Source of the DNA: Candidatus Obscuribacterales bacterium
Lineage (GTDB): Bacteria; Cyanobacteriota; Vampirovibrionia; Obscuribacterales; Obscuribacteraceae
Direction of reading: 5' to 3'
DNA: 64,000 bases
Assembly (NCBI GenBank): GCA_021732085.1
Contig: JAKFVQ010000002.1
Location: 62,001 to 126,000 of the forward strand
Notes under the pieces: model-generated
Databases searched by the model: none
Told to the model about the DNA's origin: nothing
Seen by the model: the letters and a program-made list of their open reading frames with translations, nothing else
Shown here: one piece after another, positions 27,887 through 36,331 of the stretch
How the letters are laid out: each line of letters opens with the position of its first letter
How positions within the stretch are numbered: the stretch's first letter is position 1
Program-made: the position numbers and the translations under genes

Positions 27887-28552
27887 TTAGTACCAGCGAT
27901 TACCAAATCGTCCTGCGATGTCGCGGTCATTTAATTCGCGATTCAGTTTTACTTGGAAGTTGTTTATCCGCGTGGACAAACTACGCTGCTCTGAAAGGCT
28001 TCGTCCGCCATAGGCGCCGCGTTGCATGCGCTGCGAAAGGCGATCAAGCTCAGACCTCAAGCTCGAATATTCAGATGAGGTCAATTGACGAGAGGTCCGA
28101 CCTGCTTCAAGTTGACTCGACAGACTGTTTATCGTGCCAGACATATCGACACCGACTGAAGCTGGTGCAAAAACGTTCGAATTGACAGCGCCCAAGCTAT
28201 TGAGAGGGCTAGCACCACCAGCAAAACCATTAGCGTTGGCTTGCATGGTATTGAACAAGCTTTGCCCGATTCCTGTGATTCCGCCCATAACTTGTTGAGC
28301 TTCAAGGGGGTCTATTACGCCATCACCCAGGAGGGACTGCTGCCATGCACTATTTTGTCTTAGTTGAACGCGGTGATTCTCTGCGTTCTGAACGCTGATA
28401 CGTCCGCTGGATAGCGCGGAATTTATCTGCGATTCTACTTGGGAGCGCTGCCGATCAAGATCCCATGCTGATTGAGCATTGGCGGGCGAAGTAGAAAACA
28501 CTCCTAAAATAAGCATCAAACTGATACCACTAGCAGTAAGTAAACTTTTCAT
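27887..28552 (-). CDS. Small exported helical protein of unknown function
   Basis: The 221-residue product begins with a clear signal peptide, MKSLLTASGISLMLILGVFS, with a likely cut after ANA at residue 26. The mature part has two helix-rich, polar segments (about 27-75 and 145-215) rich in Arg, Gln, Ser and Leu with heptad-like spacing (SSLRSELDRLSQRMQR; RSLSTRINNFQVKLNREL), separated by a Gly/Asn/Ala stretch. I chose the ATG at 28552, with GAGGTG 6 nt upstream, over a GTG three codons earlier. No family is recognised. It faces the giant gene across a shared terminator, so a periplasmic or surface role linked to it is possible but unproven. Confidence 0.75.
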   Translation of the reverse strand: MKSLLTASGISLMLILGVFSTSPANAQSAWDLDRQRSQVESQINSALSSGRISVQNAENHRVQLRQNSAWQQSLLGDGVIDPLEAQQVMGGITGIGQSLFNTMQANANGFAGGASPLNSLGAVNSNVFAPASVGVDMSGTINSLSSQLEAGRTSRQLTSSEYSSLRSELDRLSQRMQRGAYGGRSLSEQRSLSTRINNFQVKLNRELNDRDIAGRFGNRWY

Positions 28553-28561
28553 TTCGAACAC

Positions 28562-28900
28562 CTCATTGATTCGGCACTTGCCATGGAAATTTAGACGCGA
28601 ATCGGCATGACTTGTTCCAAATGATTCAAGAGAAGGCTGAGCAGGGTCGCCAAAGCACAGCAGCGCACAAATACGGGATTGTTCCCGAAAAGGAAGACCT
28701 GACTTAAATTAAGGAATGCCTGCCCGGCGCTGGAATGAGGAAGCGCGATCGAACCGGGCGGTCACAATCATTCCTTTTTGCTTTTCGATAAGCACGTGTC
28801 CAAAAGGTCGGGTCGCTCCAGCCTTAATCACAGAGCACCACATATGGTGCAATCCACTTTCTACCAGCGGATGCAACGATTCAAATTTCAAATAAGCTGA
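28562..28900. other. 339-bp intergenic stretch without a convincing gene
   Basis: Both strands have short open frames of about 60 codons here (28718-28897 plus, and 28709-28891 minus from a TTG), but neither has a ribosome site or recognisable product. An inverted repeat AAGGAATG (28713-28720) / CATTCCTT (28769-28776) encloses GCCCGG (28724-28729) / CCGGGC (28754-28759), followed by TTT. It could form a stem-loop with a 24-nt loop. The stretch must also hold the end of the Rieske/START transcript and the promoter for the exported-protein gene; I see no clear consensus for either. Confidence 0.4.
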
Positions 28901-29539
28901 TTACTCGTTATAGCCGAGTTCAATATCACTAATGGATGGACGACCAATGCCAGTAGTTTTTATTGGCGAAAATGCGGCAACTGGTGGTTTGAAGACATAT
29001 TCTCGCTCCGGAAATTCTGCAGGAGCTGGAAGCTTCTTGTTCACGTAATCTAAACCGATAAAGTCTTTGAAGCCGAGCTTGTGTACGCGCCATCTGCGCA
29101 TGCGCATGGGGGCATCTTCTTCCCAAGTGCCTTCGTACCATCTCTCGAAAACCAATTGGAAGTATTTTTCAAACAGTTTTAGGAATGGATGGACCTGAAT
29201 GTTATAGATAACGGTGATCAGCGAGCGGTCGTTGGGCAGATCTTCGAAATGCACTTCCATCTCTAGGAGAAAGCCCATCAAATCACGGTGAACAACGTGC
29301 ATCACATTATCTTCCATCCACTGGCAAGCCAGGGTTGAATTACAGATTGGTAGCAAAGGCATCTTCATCTTGCGATATAAGAGCGCCCACGAGTCTTTCT
29401 CAGCAAGAATGCGTGCTTCGCGATAGTACTTGTAGTGGGTCCCAACCAAATGCTCGTGATCGTAATAGTTCCAAATGACTACGTCCTTTGGGCAATCCAT
29501 CTCCCGGACATACTTCAAAGTGAGCGTTACATTTTTCAT
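28901..29539 (-). CDS. START/SRPBCC-fold protein with Rieske-oxygenase mononuclear-iron motif
   Basis: From the ATG at 29539 the protein has 212 residues and the alternating pattern of a START/Bet v1-like (SRPBCC) fold. Near its N-terminus it carries N24-x2-D27-x2-H30-x4-H35 (NYYDHEHLVGTH). This is the Asp-x2-His-x4-His spacing that positions the catalytic non-haem iron in Rieske oxygenase alpha subunits (D205, H208, H213 in naphthalene dioxygenase). A third carboxylate ligand is expected much later; the WEED segment near residue 150 is a candidate. The gene begins 32 bp after a separate Rieske ferredoxin-like gene, so the two look like halves of an oxygenase made as separate chains. A SRPBCC lipid- or pigment-binding protein without iron is the alternative. 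Confidence 0.7.
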   Translation of the reverse strand: MKNVTLTLKYVREMDCPKDVVIWNYYDHEHLVGTHYKYYREARILAEKDSWALLYRKMKMPLLPICNSTLACQWMEDNVMHVVHRDLMGFLLEMEVHFEDLPNDRSLITVIYNIQVHPFLKLFEKYFQLVFERWYEGTWEEDAPMRMRRWRVHKLGFKDFIGLDYVNKKLPAPAEFPEREYVFKPPVAAFSPIKTTGIGRPSISDIELGYNE

Positions 29540-29571
29540 TTGAGGGATCCAATCTATTCTATGAAAAGAGT

Positions 29572-29937
29572 CTAAGCCAGAAGATTTATATAAATAAGAC
29601 CGTTCTGAAGCTTCAGGTCTGTGTATTGACGCAGAGGTGTTCCTGGATTTGTTTCGCATCCGCCGTCATCGCAGGAGAACTGCCAGTTGTGCCAAAGACA
29701 GGTGAATTTTCCATCCTTGTGCTTGCGATATCCTACCGGACCGCCGAAATGTCTGCAAATATTGCTGATCGCCTTGATTTCATCATTCCATATATAAAGA
29801 AGAATGTCGTGGTCGTTAACCCAACGAGTCAGTTGACCGTCTTTCTCAAGTTCCTGAACACTTGCAACATAGGTATAGACGGTGGTATCGACTGCGCCAA
29901 GTGTAGTTGGCTCTTTAAGGTCATGAGTGGCTGCCAT
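29572..29937 (-). CDS. Stand-alone Rieske [2Fe-2S] protein
   Basis: The 121-residue protein has the Rieske cluster motif C61-x-H63 ... C80-x2-H83 (CRHFGGPVG and CLWHNWQFSCDDG), with 16 residues between the pairs, and closes with LQNGLIYINL, the usual last strand of the fold. There is no signal peptide or membrane anchor, so it is cytoplasmic. The ATG at 29937 has GGGAG 7 nt upstream and was preferred to two TTG codons just before it. It is followed by the START/SRPBCC gene with the oxygenase iron motif, and should pass electrons to it. No reductase is present in the window. Confidence 0.88.
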   Translation of the reverse strand: MAATHDLKEPTTLGAVDTTVYTYVASVQELEKDGQLTRWVNDHDILLYIWNDEIKAISNICRHFGGPVGYRKHKDGKFTCLWHNWQFSCDDGGCETNPGTPLRQYTDLKLQNGLIYINLLA

Positions 29938-30001
29938 CAACAATCTCCCTTTTAGGAAATTCCAAGTCGCCTCATGATATCACTCTGACTTTTTCCTACC
30001 A

Positions 30002-30021
30002 TTTCCATTAGCTAATGGAAA
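30002..30021. promoter_or_regulatory. Perfect 20-bp palindrome upstream of the Rieske gene
   Basis: TTTCCATTAGCTAATGGAAA is its own reverse complement over all 20 bases. It lies 64 bp upstream of the Rieske start codon and about 200 bp from the divergent GT-C gene. The core TTAGCTAA (30008-30015) recurs at 30108-30115. Form and place fit a homodimeric regulator's operator. Confidence 0.55.
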
Positions 30022-30217
30022 CTATCAATAAACAGCACAGAGCATGACTTCAGGAGATTACTAAATTGAAACTCAATAAAAGAACTGTAATTTTTCTGGT
30101 ATGAAAATTAGCTAACAGCCACGGAACATCAGCTCGCAAATGCACCTTAAACAACAACTCTGGACTTGCAAGGAGCACGCCTGATAGCATTCACCCGGCA
30201 GCACGAGTGCTTTATTT

Positions 30218-31972
30218 GTGAACCAGTTGATCGACATAAAACCGTCTGCTCGGGAGTCCGAGCAAGTAAAAGGCGCGAAGGCAAAGGCGCTGCCGTTGCT
30301 ATTGCTTCTTCTCAGCACACTACTCGTAATTACATTTGCTGGCACGAATGGCGACTTCCCCACGAATGACGATCGCCTTTATGGCACTGCTGTGAGGCAG
30401 TGGATCGAGACAGGACGGTTTTCGATACCGGGCAGCAACGCCTTCGATTTTATCCCGCTTCATGCGGGCCGCCTGCTGTGTTCGATTGTCGGGTTCTCCT
30501 ACGAATGGCTGCGTTTCTCCACAATCCTTTTCCATCTCTTCGGCATAACTGGTTTATATCTTTGCTTTCGAGAATTGAATTTAGGGCGTCGTGACTCGGC
30601 AGTCATTTCGTCACTGTACGCATTAAATCCGTTTTTGATAAACCTTTCACTCACGTTCATGACGGACGTCCCCGCACTGGCTTTGACCAATTGGTCCATT
30701 TATTACTCGATTGTTGCACTGCGCAAGAAGCATTTTCAGAGCTGGCTCATCGCGTTGTTAGCCACAACAGCCTCAATGTCGATCCGGCAAACTTCGTTGT
30801 TTGTTTTTCCCGCACTTGTCGTAGCCGCGCTTGTATCAATGAAGGATTGGAAGGACAAGCTGCTGTTTTTGGCCGCTTGCTCCATACCTGTCATATCTTT
30901 CTCGCTTCTGCAAAACTGGATTATCGAAGCTTCAGCCTGGTCTAACGGCTATTCGGAATTCTCGAACGGCATGCTTGGTGCAATTCTAGAATTTCTCAAA
31001 GATCCCCTCGGAATTTTGACCACCTGCGACAAAATTTTGTGCTACCTGGGATTAGCGCTGTTCCCTGCAGTAGTGCCGATGTCGATCGTTCTTTTCAAAA
31101 GGCAGATTCTGAATTTCAAAGAGAAGTTGTCTTTACTCTTTGCTTCCAGCACCCTTGTGGCTGGGCCTTTATTGCTAACGCAAATCAAAGACAATAGCTT
31201 CATGCCTTATTGTTTTAACTTATTCTACCCACCCATCTTGGGCTGTTATGGACTAATCGGAGGTCCCCCCGTTTGGAGTTACGCGAACCTCAAACCTTTC
31301 AGTTACTTGTGCGATGTGCTTGCCGTGGCCTGTGCAGTTCCAATTTTTGCTCAGCTCTACAATTGGGTCAAAAAGAACAACGAATCGGCTTTACTGCAAC
31401 GAGCATTCTTTTTCCTGCTGCTGTTTGCCTCAATCGGTTTGACTCTTCTGCAGTTAAAAGCTAACAACCTGGACAGATATATCACTGTGCTGATCTTGCC
31501 GGTTTTAATGCTCGTCGCGCCAATTTGGAAATCGCTAAGCAGCAACGGGTTACGCAGGACTGCGATTGGTCTAACACTGCTATTAGCTGGTTACTCAGCT
31601 ATTTCTACCCAGGACGTAATGAATCTAACTCGTGCACAATATTCTGCAATAAGAGAATTGGAAGCGGACGGTATTTCACCATCTCAAATTGACGGCGGCC
31701 CTGCGTACTGCTTGGAAAATGGTGGCATCAGATTCTGCGCGATCTACAAGCCTGAGTTTAAAGGGTGGGACACTAAGGTTCGGGGAGGAGAAAAGACCGG
31801 CAATTTGCGCTGGTGGCCGGTTCAGAGCGATGAATACATAATCGCGACAATGAAGCTGCCAAACTTTGAAGTCGTCGCCGAACATAAATACTGGAGCACA
31901 TTGCGATTCAGGAATAGAACTGTTTACACACTTCATTCAACTGACACGAATGATTCAAAAACGGTTCATTAG
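30218..31972 (+). CDS. GT-C membrane glycosyltransferase (GT39/ArnT-like)
   Basis: A 584-residue protein with a short cytoplasmic start, a first membrane helix at about 27-45, then the acidic first loop NDDRLYGTAVRQWIETGRF and a later SLTFMTDVPALALTNW. This is the layout of ArnT/PMT-type enzymes, which use polyprenyl-phosphate sugars on the outer face of the membrane. About ten more helices follow, then a soluble C-terminal domain of about 120 residues. The start is a GTG with only a weak ribosome site, and no closer start fits. It leads an operon with WbqC, a methyltransferase, an acyltransferase and WecE. Acceptor unknown: lipid-linked glycan, lipid A or protein are all possible. Confidence 0.8.
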   Translation: MNQLIDIKPSARESEQVKGAKAKALPLLLLLLSTLLVITFAGTNGDFPTNDDRLYGTAVRQWIETGRFSIPGSNAFDFIPLHAGRLLCSIVGFSYEWLRFSTILFHLFGITGLYLCFRELNLGRRDSAVISSLYALNPFLINLSLTFMTDVPALALTNWSIYYSIVALRKKHFQSWLIALLATTASMSIRQTSLFVFPALVVAALVSMKDWKDKLLFLAACSIPVISFSLLQNWIIEASAWSNGYSEFSNGMLGAILEFLKDPLGILTTCDKILCYLGLALFPAVVPMSIVLFKRQILNFKEKLSLLFASSTLVAGPLLLTQIKDNSFMPYCFNLFYPPILGCYGLIGGPPVWSYANLKPFSYLCDVLAVACAVPIFAQLYNWVKKNNESALLQRAFFFLLLFASIGLTLLQLKANNLDRYITVLILPVLMLVAPIWKSLSSNGLRRTAIGLTLLLAGYSAISTQDVMNLTRAQYSAIRELEADGISPSQIDGGPAYCLENGGIRFCAIYKPEFKGWDTKVRGGEKTGNLRWWPVQSDEYIIATMKLPNFEVVAEHKYWSTLRFRNRTVYTLHSTDTNDSKTVH

Positions 31973-31986
31973 TTGAGCGAGGAATT

Positions 31987-32745
31987 ATGGGAACTAGTAC
32001 CGTAGAAAAGACCCAACGAGCATCTAAGAAAGCCGCCATCATCCAATCTTCCTATATCCCATGGAAGGGATATTTCGATGTGATCAATTACGTCGATGAT
32101 TTCGTTCTTTTTGACGACGTCCAATTTACTAGAAGGGATTGGCGCAACCGAAACAAACTGAAGACGCCGAACGGTACTATTTGGCTAACCATACCTGTTG
32201 AGGTCAAAGGCAAATATCTTCAGCCGATCAAAGAAACAGCCATCGCATCACCAGAATGGGCTAACAACCACTTCCAGTCTTGGAAGCACTCATACAGCAA
32301 GAGCCCGTATTGGAAAGAGAATGAAAAATGGCTTCAAGACCTGTACAAACAAGCGGGTGAATTGAAACTTCTCAGCCACGTGAACCATCTGTTTATCAAA
32401 GCTATTTGCGATAAATTATCGATAGAAACAAAGCTTCATTGGTCATCTGACTTTCAACTAGCAGAAGGAAAGACCGAACGGTTGCTCTCAATCTGCCAAC
32501 AATTGGGCTCAAAGGAGTATCTTTCTGGTCCGGCCGCAAAAGTATATTTGACAGAGAATACTTTTACTGACGCTGGACTGAGCGTTGCTTGGCTGGACTA
32601 CAGAGGCTATCTTGAATACGAGCAAGTTCATCCCCCCTTTTCACATGAAGTATCGATCCTGGATATGATTTTCTCACTGGGACCAGAAGCCAAAGGCCAG
32701 CTCAAGAGTGTGCGCGGGCTTGCGATCACGGAGTCAGCGACGTGA
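31987..32745 (+). CDS. wbqC: WbqC-family protein
   Basis: The 252-residue product matches the WbqC family throughout. It has SSYIPWKGYFDVINYVDDFV near residue 20, FDDVQFTRRDWRNRNKLKTPNG, WLTIPVEVKG, and a central YLSGPAAKVYL. WbqC-like proteins occur in O-antigen and capsule loci, commonly beside WecE-type transaminases as here. Their reaction is not established; a role in amino-sugar modification or acyl transfer has been suggested by context only. The start has GAGGA just upstream. It overlaps the next gene by 4 bases (GTGA). Confidence 0.88.
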   Translation: MGTSTVEKTQRASKKAAIIQSSYIPWKGYFDVINYVDDFVLFDDVQFTRRDWRNRNKLKTPNGTIWLTIPVEVKGKYLQPIKETAIASPEWANNHFQSWKHSYSKSPYWKENEKWLQDLYKQAGELKLLSHVNHLFIKAICDKLSIETKLHWSSDFQLAEGKTERLLSICQQLGSKEYLSGPAAKVYLTENTFTDAGLSVAWLDYRGYLEYEQVHPPFSHEVSILDMIFSLGPEAKGQLKSVRGLAITESAT

Positions 32746-33386
32746 CAGAACTGACAGATAAAAGAAGCGTATATGAAACAGTCACTGACTATTACACAAA
32801 CAAGGTTCTCACTCACGGACCGACGGCAAAGGGCGTAGATTGGAAGGACGAGAGTTCCCAAAATCTGCGATTTGATCAACTGCTAAATGTTGTTGATGGC
32901 AAGAATGGTTATACGCTTTGCGACTGGGGATGTGGATATGGAGCACTTCTAACATACATTAAGCAAAGGAACTTGGACTGTCATTTCGTCGGTTATGACT
33001 TCTCGGAAGAGATGATCGAGCAAGCACAGAAAGCTTTCCCCAATGAGAGGAATTGTGCTTGGGTCGCTGGCCAAAATTTTTCACAAGAAGTCGACTACAC
33101 AATTGCAAGCGGCATCTTCAATGTCAAACTCAACGAATCAACTGAAGTGTGGGAGAAATACATCCACGAAGTGCTGAGAAAAATAAACAGCCTCAGCAAA
33201 TCTGGATTCTCCTTCAACATGCTGACCTCATACTCCGACAAGGATCGCATGCGTCCCGATTTGTATTATGCTTCACCGACTTATTTCTTTGATCTGTGCA
33301 AGCGCGAATTTTCTCGACACGTTGCGCTGTTGCATGACTATGGTCTTTACGAATTCACTATCATTGTACGCAAGGGAGATTTGTAG
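32742..33386 (+). CDS. Class I SAM methyltransferase
   Basis: The 214-residue protein has SAM motif I LCDWGCGYGALLTYI at about residues 50-65, followed by the acidic residue in VGYDFSEEMIEQA and a post-motif YTIASGIFNVKL. It lacks any extra domain. Translation begins at a GTG that overlaps the wbqC stop, so it is coupled to it. The next gene starts 2 bp downstream. A nucleotide-sugar or glycan-intermediate substrate is likely from the operon, but the methylated position is unknown. Confidence 0.85.
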   Translation: MTELTDKRSVYETVTDYYTNKVLTHGPTAKGVDWKDESSQNLRFDQLLNVVDGKNGYTLCDWGCGYGALLTYIKQRNLDCHFVGYDFSEEMIEQAQKAFPNERNCAWVAGQNFSQEVDYTIASGIFNVKLNESTEVWEKYIHEVLRKINSLSKSGFSFNMLTSYSDKDRMRPDLYYASPTYFFDLCKREFSRHVALLHDYGLYEFTIIVRKGDL

Positions 33387-33388
33387 CT

Positions 33389-34054
33389 GTGGACGAGGTG
33401 GTTCTTTTTGGCAATCGAGACATTGCGGAGATTGCTCATTTTTATCTCGAAAAGGACAGCCCGTTTAAGGTTGTAGCCTTCACTGTCGATCGCGAATTCA
33501 TGGGCAACGAAGACACACTACGAGGTCTGCCGGTAATTCCTTTTGACGATGTGGAGAAGCATTTCGCCAGCTCGAAATTCAAGATGTTCATTGCGGTTAG
33601 CTACAGCAAAAGGAACGAAATTAGGAAGGCAAAGTATCTTGCAGCGAAAGAAAAAGGATACGAGCTCATCACCTATGTAAGCTCACGTGCAGTGGGTTGG
33701 GGTGATACCAAGATTGGAGATAATTGCTTCATCTTGGAACACAATACCCTCCAGCCATTCGTCAACATTGGTAATAACGTGACGCTATGGAGCGGAAATC
33801 ACATCGGGCACCACGTCACAATTCACGATCACTGCTTCATCACATCGCACGTTTGCATTTCTGGTGGGGTCGAAATCGGAGAGAGCTGCTTCATTGGAGT
33901 GAATGCGACGCTAAGAGACCATATCAAAGTCGGTCCGAAATCCGTCATCGGGGCCGGAACGCTTCTAATGGAAGATGCTGATGCAGAGAGCCTCTATACT
34001 GGCACAGCAAGCGTGAAGGCGAAGGTACCGAGTAGCCGAATTAAAAGCATTTGA
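33389..34054 (+). CDS. NeuD/PglD-family sugar acyltransferase
   Basis: The protein is 221 residues from a GTG start. The N-terminal fold VVLFGNRDIAEIAHFYL with VVAFTVD and FIAVSYSKRNEIR is the PglD/NeuD nucleotide-sugar binding part. Residues about 105-200 are left-handed beta-helix repeats (IGDNCFILEHNTLQPFVNIGNNVTLWSGNHIGHHVTI) with a GHH His pair as the likely catalytic base. Placed directly before wecE, it is a good candidate for acetylating dTDP-4-amino-4,6-dideoxygalactose, the step done by WecD in enterobacterial common antigen synthesis. That specificity is inferred from position. Confidence 0.85.
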   Translation: MDEVVLFGNRDIAEIAHFYLEKDSPFKVVAFTVDREFMGNEDTLRGLPVIPFDDVEKHFASSKFKMFIAVSYSKRNEIRKAKYLAAKEKGYELITYVSSRAVGWGDTKIGDNCFILEHNTLQPFVNIGNNVTLWSGNHIGHHVTIHDHCFITSHVCISGGVEIGESCFIGVNATLRDHIKVGPKSVIGAGTLLMEDADAESLYTGTASVKAKVPSSRIKSI

Positions 34055-34116
34055 GATGGCGTACCTTGGACTGAAACGCATTTAGTGAATGAGAAAGCAA
34101 TAACTGGAGAAATTCG

Positions 34117-35310
34117 TTGGCTGTGCAAATCGAAAAAACTAGCAGTAAAAAAGTATTGAACTCTGCAGTTCCCCAGAGCCGTATTCCATATAACAAGCCA
34201 TATGTAGCAGGCAAAGAGTTGGAATACATCGAACAAGCTATTGCAAACAGCCAGCTTAGTGGCAATGGCAATTACACCGAGAAGTGCCACAAATGGCTTG
34301 AAGATAACGTCGAAGTGAAGAAGGCGTTTCTGACTCACTCAGGAACCGCAGCACTAGAAATGGCTTCTCTAATTGCTGACATTCAGCCGGGCGATGAAGT
34401 AATTATGCCTTCCTTCACGTTCGTCACCACAGCCTCAGCATTCGTACTTCGTAGTGCAATTCCTATATTTGTGGATATCCGCCCCGACACTCTCAATATC
34501 GATGAGCAATTGATAGCAAAAGCGATCACATCCAAGACTAAAGCGATAGTGCCCGTTCATTACGCTGGCGTCAGTTGCGATATGGAAAAGATTTGCCAAA
34601 TTGCCGAGCAACACAAACTTGTTGTGATTGAAGACGCAGCGCACGCGCTCAAAGCTACCTACAAGAAGCGTCCAGTTGGCTGCATGGGTAGTATGTCCGC
34701 ACTAAGCTTCCACGAAACTAAGAACATAATTGCTGGTGAGGCCGGCGCGCTGCTCCTGAATGATGAGAGCATGATACGTAGAGCTGAGATCATTTGGGAA
34801 AAGGGAACGAACCGTAAAGAGTTTCATCTTGGTCTTACCGATAAATACACATGGCAAGAACTTGGCTCATCATTTCCACCGAGCGAACTAACAGCGGCAT
34901 TCTTGTTTGCACAAATGGAAGAAGCTGATTTCATTACGAATCGAAGGGTTCAGATTTGGGAGCTCTACCACAAAGGCTTTGAGCAACTAGAAATGCAAAA
35001 CCTTGTTCAACGTCCGGTGCAGTGGTCCGAAGGTGAGCGCAACGGACATATCTACTACTTGCTGCTCGAAAATAATCAGGTGAGAAATGAACTACTTAAG
35101 TTCCTCAATGACAGGGATATAAAAGCAGTCTTTCACTATATTCCGCTGCACACAGCACCGGCTGGTCAACGCTACGGAAAAGCATTCGGTGATTTGCCAC
35201 ACACAATAGATATTAGCGGGCGACTTCTTCGCATGCCGCTATGGGTTGGATTGGAAGACGAATCCGTTGCTGAAATAATTGCACTGGTCAAACAATTCTT
35301 CGGAAAGTAA
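34117..35310 (+). CDS. wecE: dTDP-4-amino-4,6-dideoxygalactose transaminase
   Basis: At 397 residues, this matches Escherichia coli WecE over its length as I recall that sequence: IPYNKPYVAGKELEYIEQAI, IQPGDEVIMPSFTFVTTASAFVLR, VDIRPDTLNIDE, SFHETKNIIAGEAGA with PLP lysine K202, WEKGTNRKEF, DKYTWQELGSS and AVFHYIPLHTAPAG. Asp173 in VIEDAAHA contacts the cofactor. The enzyme transaminates dTDP-4-keto-6-deoxyglucose with glutamate to dTDP-Fuc4N in the cytoplasm. Translation starts at TTG, with GGAG 7 nt upstream. The RmlA/RmlB enzymes that make the keto-sugar are not in the window. Confidence 0.92.
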   Translation: MAVQIEKTSSKKVLNSAVPQSRIPYNKPYVAGKELEYIEQAIANSQLSGNGNYTEKCHKWLEDNVEVKKAFLTHSGTAALEMASLIADIQPGDEVIMPSFTFVTTASAFVLRSAIPIFVDIRPDTLNIDEQLIAKAITSKTKAIVPVHYAGVSCDMEKICQIAEQHKLVVIEDAAHALKATYKKRPVGCMGSMSALSFHETKNIIAGEAGALLLNDESMIRRAEIIWEKGTNRKEFHLGLTDKYTWQELGSSFPPSELTAAFLFAQMEEADFITNRRVQIWELYHKGFEQLEMQNLVQRPVQWSEGERNGHIYYLLLENNQVRNELLKFLNDRDIKAVFHYIPLHTAPAGQRYGKAFGDLPHTIDISGRLLRMPLWVGLEDESVAEIIALVKQFFGK

Positions 35311-35373
35311 TTGTGCAAATATCGGGACCGCAATCAAAGCGAGAACGCCTACGCGCGGTCTGTTGCTGCACAA
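35311..35373. other. Long imperfect inverted repeat after wecE
   Basis: Immediately after the wecE stop, TTGTGCA (35311-35317) pairs with TGCACAA (35367-35373), and inside it GACCGC (35326-35331) pairs with GCGGTC (35355-35360). It lies between convergent genes, so it may limit read-through. There is no U tract, so it is not a standard Rho-independent terminator. Confidence 0.3.
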
Positions 35374-35418
35374 ATCAAAGAAGCAAGTGTGTAGCCAACA
35401 AATCATCTGGATCGCTGC

Positions 35419-36228
35419 CTAGCGGACTTCAAACTCCGAGTATATAACCAAGGCGTCCTGATGCTTCGTAAATGCCTTCTGACAGAAGTGAAATGGCAAC
35501 ATTGTCAGTTCATTAAGCAACAATCCGAACGAAGGTGGATACTCTGTTTTGAATGCAACATTGCGAGTACTGGATAACTCAGTTCTTTCAATCATTGAGA
35601 GATCCAACTTCTTCGACTCCGCACCGGCCACCAACTTATTGCTGAGAGGCAACAATACATTCGATAGTGGATAGTTAAGTCCGGCTATGTGAGCACAATT
35701 CCAACTTTTATTGGCAAAACAATCACGAAGCGACCGATAAGTATATCTCCTGTAGTGGCCTGCGATCTCATCATCAATTCCCCAGTGCTTGGGCGAAGAT
35801 GGAACAAAAAGAACGGCATGTCCCCCTTTGTTGAGCGCCGTCTTACATTTATTGATGTATTGCGCTTCTTGCGTATCATCAAGGTGCTCTAGCACAAAAC
35901 AAGAAATAATCAAATCTACTCTTTCTGTGACCGGCTCTAAAAGCCAGTCCTTGTTGTAAGCTGCGAACTTTCCCTCAGCGACAGACTTCTTGTTTGTCTC
36001 AATGGCCTGGTCGATCGCAAGGGCGTTCAAGTCATACCCAATACCGGACCAACCTGCATCAAGAAAGATTTTTGAAATCAGACCCTTCCCGCAACCGACC
36101 TCGATAAATTTGCCAGGCTTCAGCTTCTTGAGCCTCTCCTTCAAATACATCATCTGAAGAATAGTCCCTGGCGGGAGTACTTCCCCCACATTCTCCTTAA
36201 CTGAAGTTTTCTCACCAAGCGATGGCAT
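35419..36228 (-). CDS. Class I SAM methyltransferase
   Basis: The 269-residue product has motif I FIEVGCGKGLISKIF, then GIGYDLNALAIDQA and LIISCFVLEHLDD. A characteristic GHYRRYTYRSLRDCF segment follows the beta-5 region. The same GHYRRY motif occurs in the methyltransferase at 46304, so the two are probably related. I chose the ATG at 36228 (AGAGGA 5 nt upstream) over longer frames. It is divergent from the beta-propeller gene, with 103 bp between the starts, and convergent with wecE. Substrate unknown, probably a glycan or its lipid-linked precursor. Confidence 0.85.
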   Translation of the reverse strand: MPSLGEKTSVKENVGEVLPPGTILQMMYLKERLKKLKPGKFIEVGCGKGLISKIFLDAGWSGIGYDLNALAIDQAIETNKKSVAEGKFAAYNKDWLLEPVTERVDLIISCFVLEHLDDTQEAQYINKCKTALNKGGHAVLFVPSSPKHWGIDDEIAGHYRRYTYRSLRDCFANKSWNCAHIAGLNYPLSNVLLPLSNKLVAGAESKKLDLSMIERTELSSTRNVAFKTEYPPSFGLLLNELTMLPFHFCQKAFTKHQDALVIYSEFEVR

Positions 36229-36331
36229 ATTATTCCTCTGAGGACGGAATGACCCAAGCTGCATACAGCCCAAAAGCCACAAGTACGATAGTATATTCAA
36301 TCCTTCGAACTATCAAAAGTAAAAAGCAATC

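Noticed and set aside
28709..28897. Two overlapping frames of about 60 codons in the gap after the START/SRPBCC gene
   Set aside because: No ribosome site, no recognised product, and they overlap each other on opposite strands.
28901..29937. Frameshift splitting a single Rieske oxygenase gene
   Set aside because: The Rieske domain ends normally, the second gene has its own ATG after a 32-bp gap, and the overlapping upstream frame has no oxygenase-like linker. Sequencing error cannot be fully excluded.
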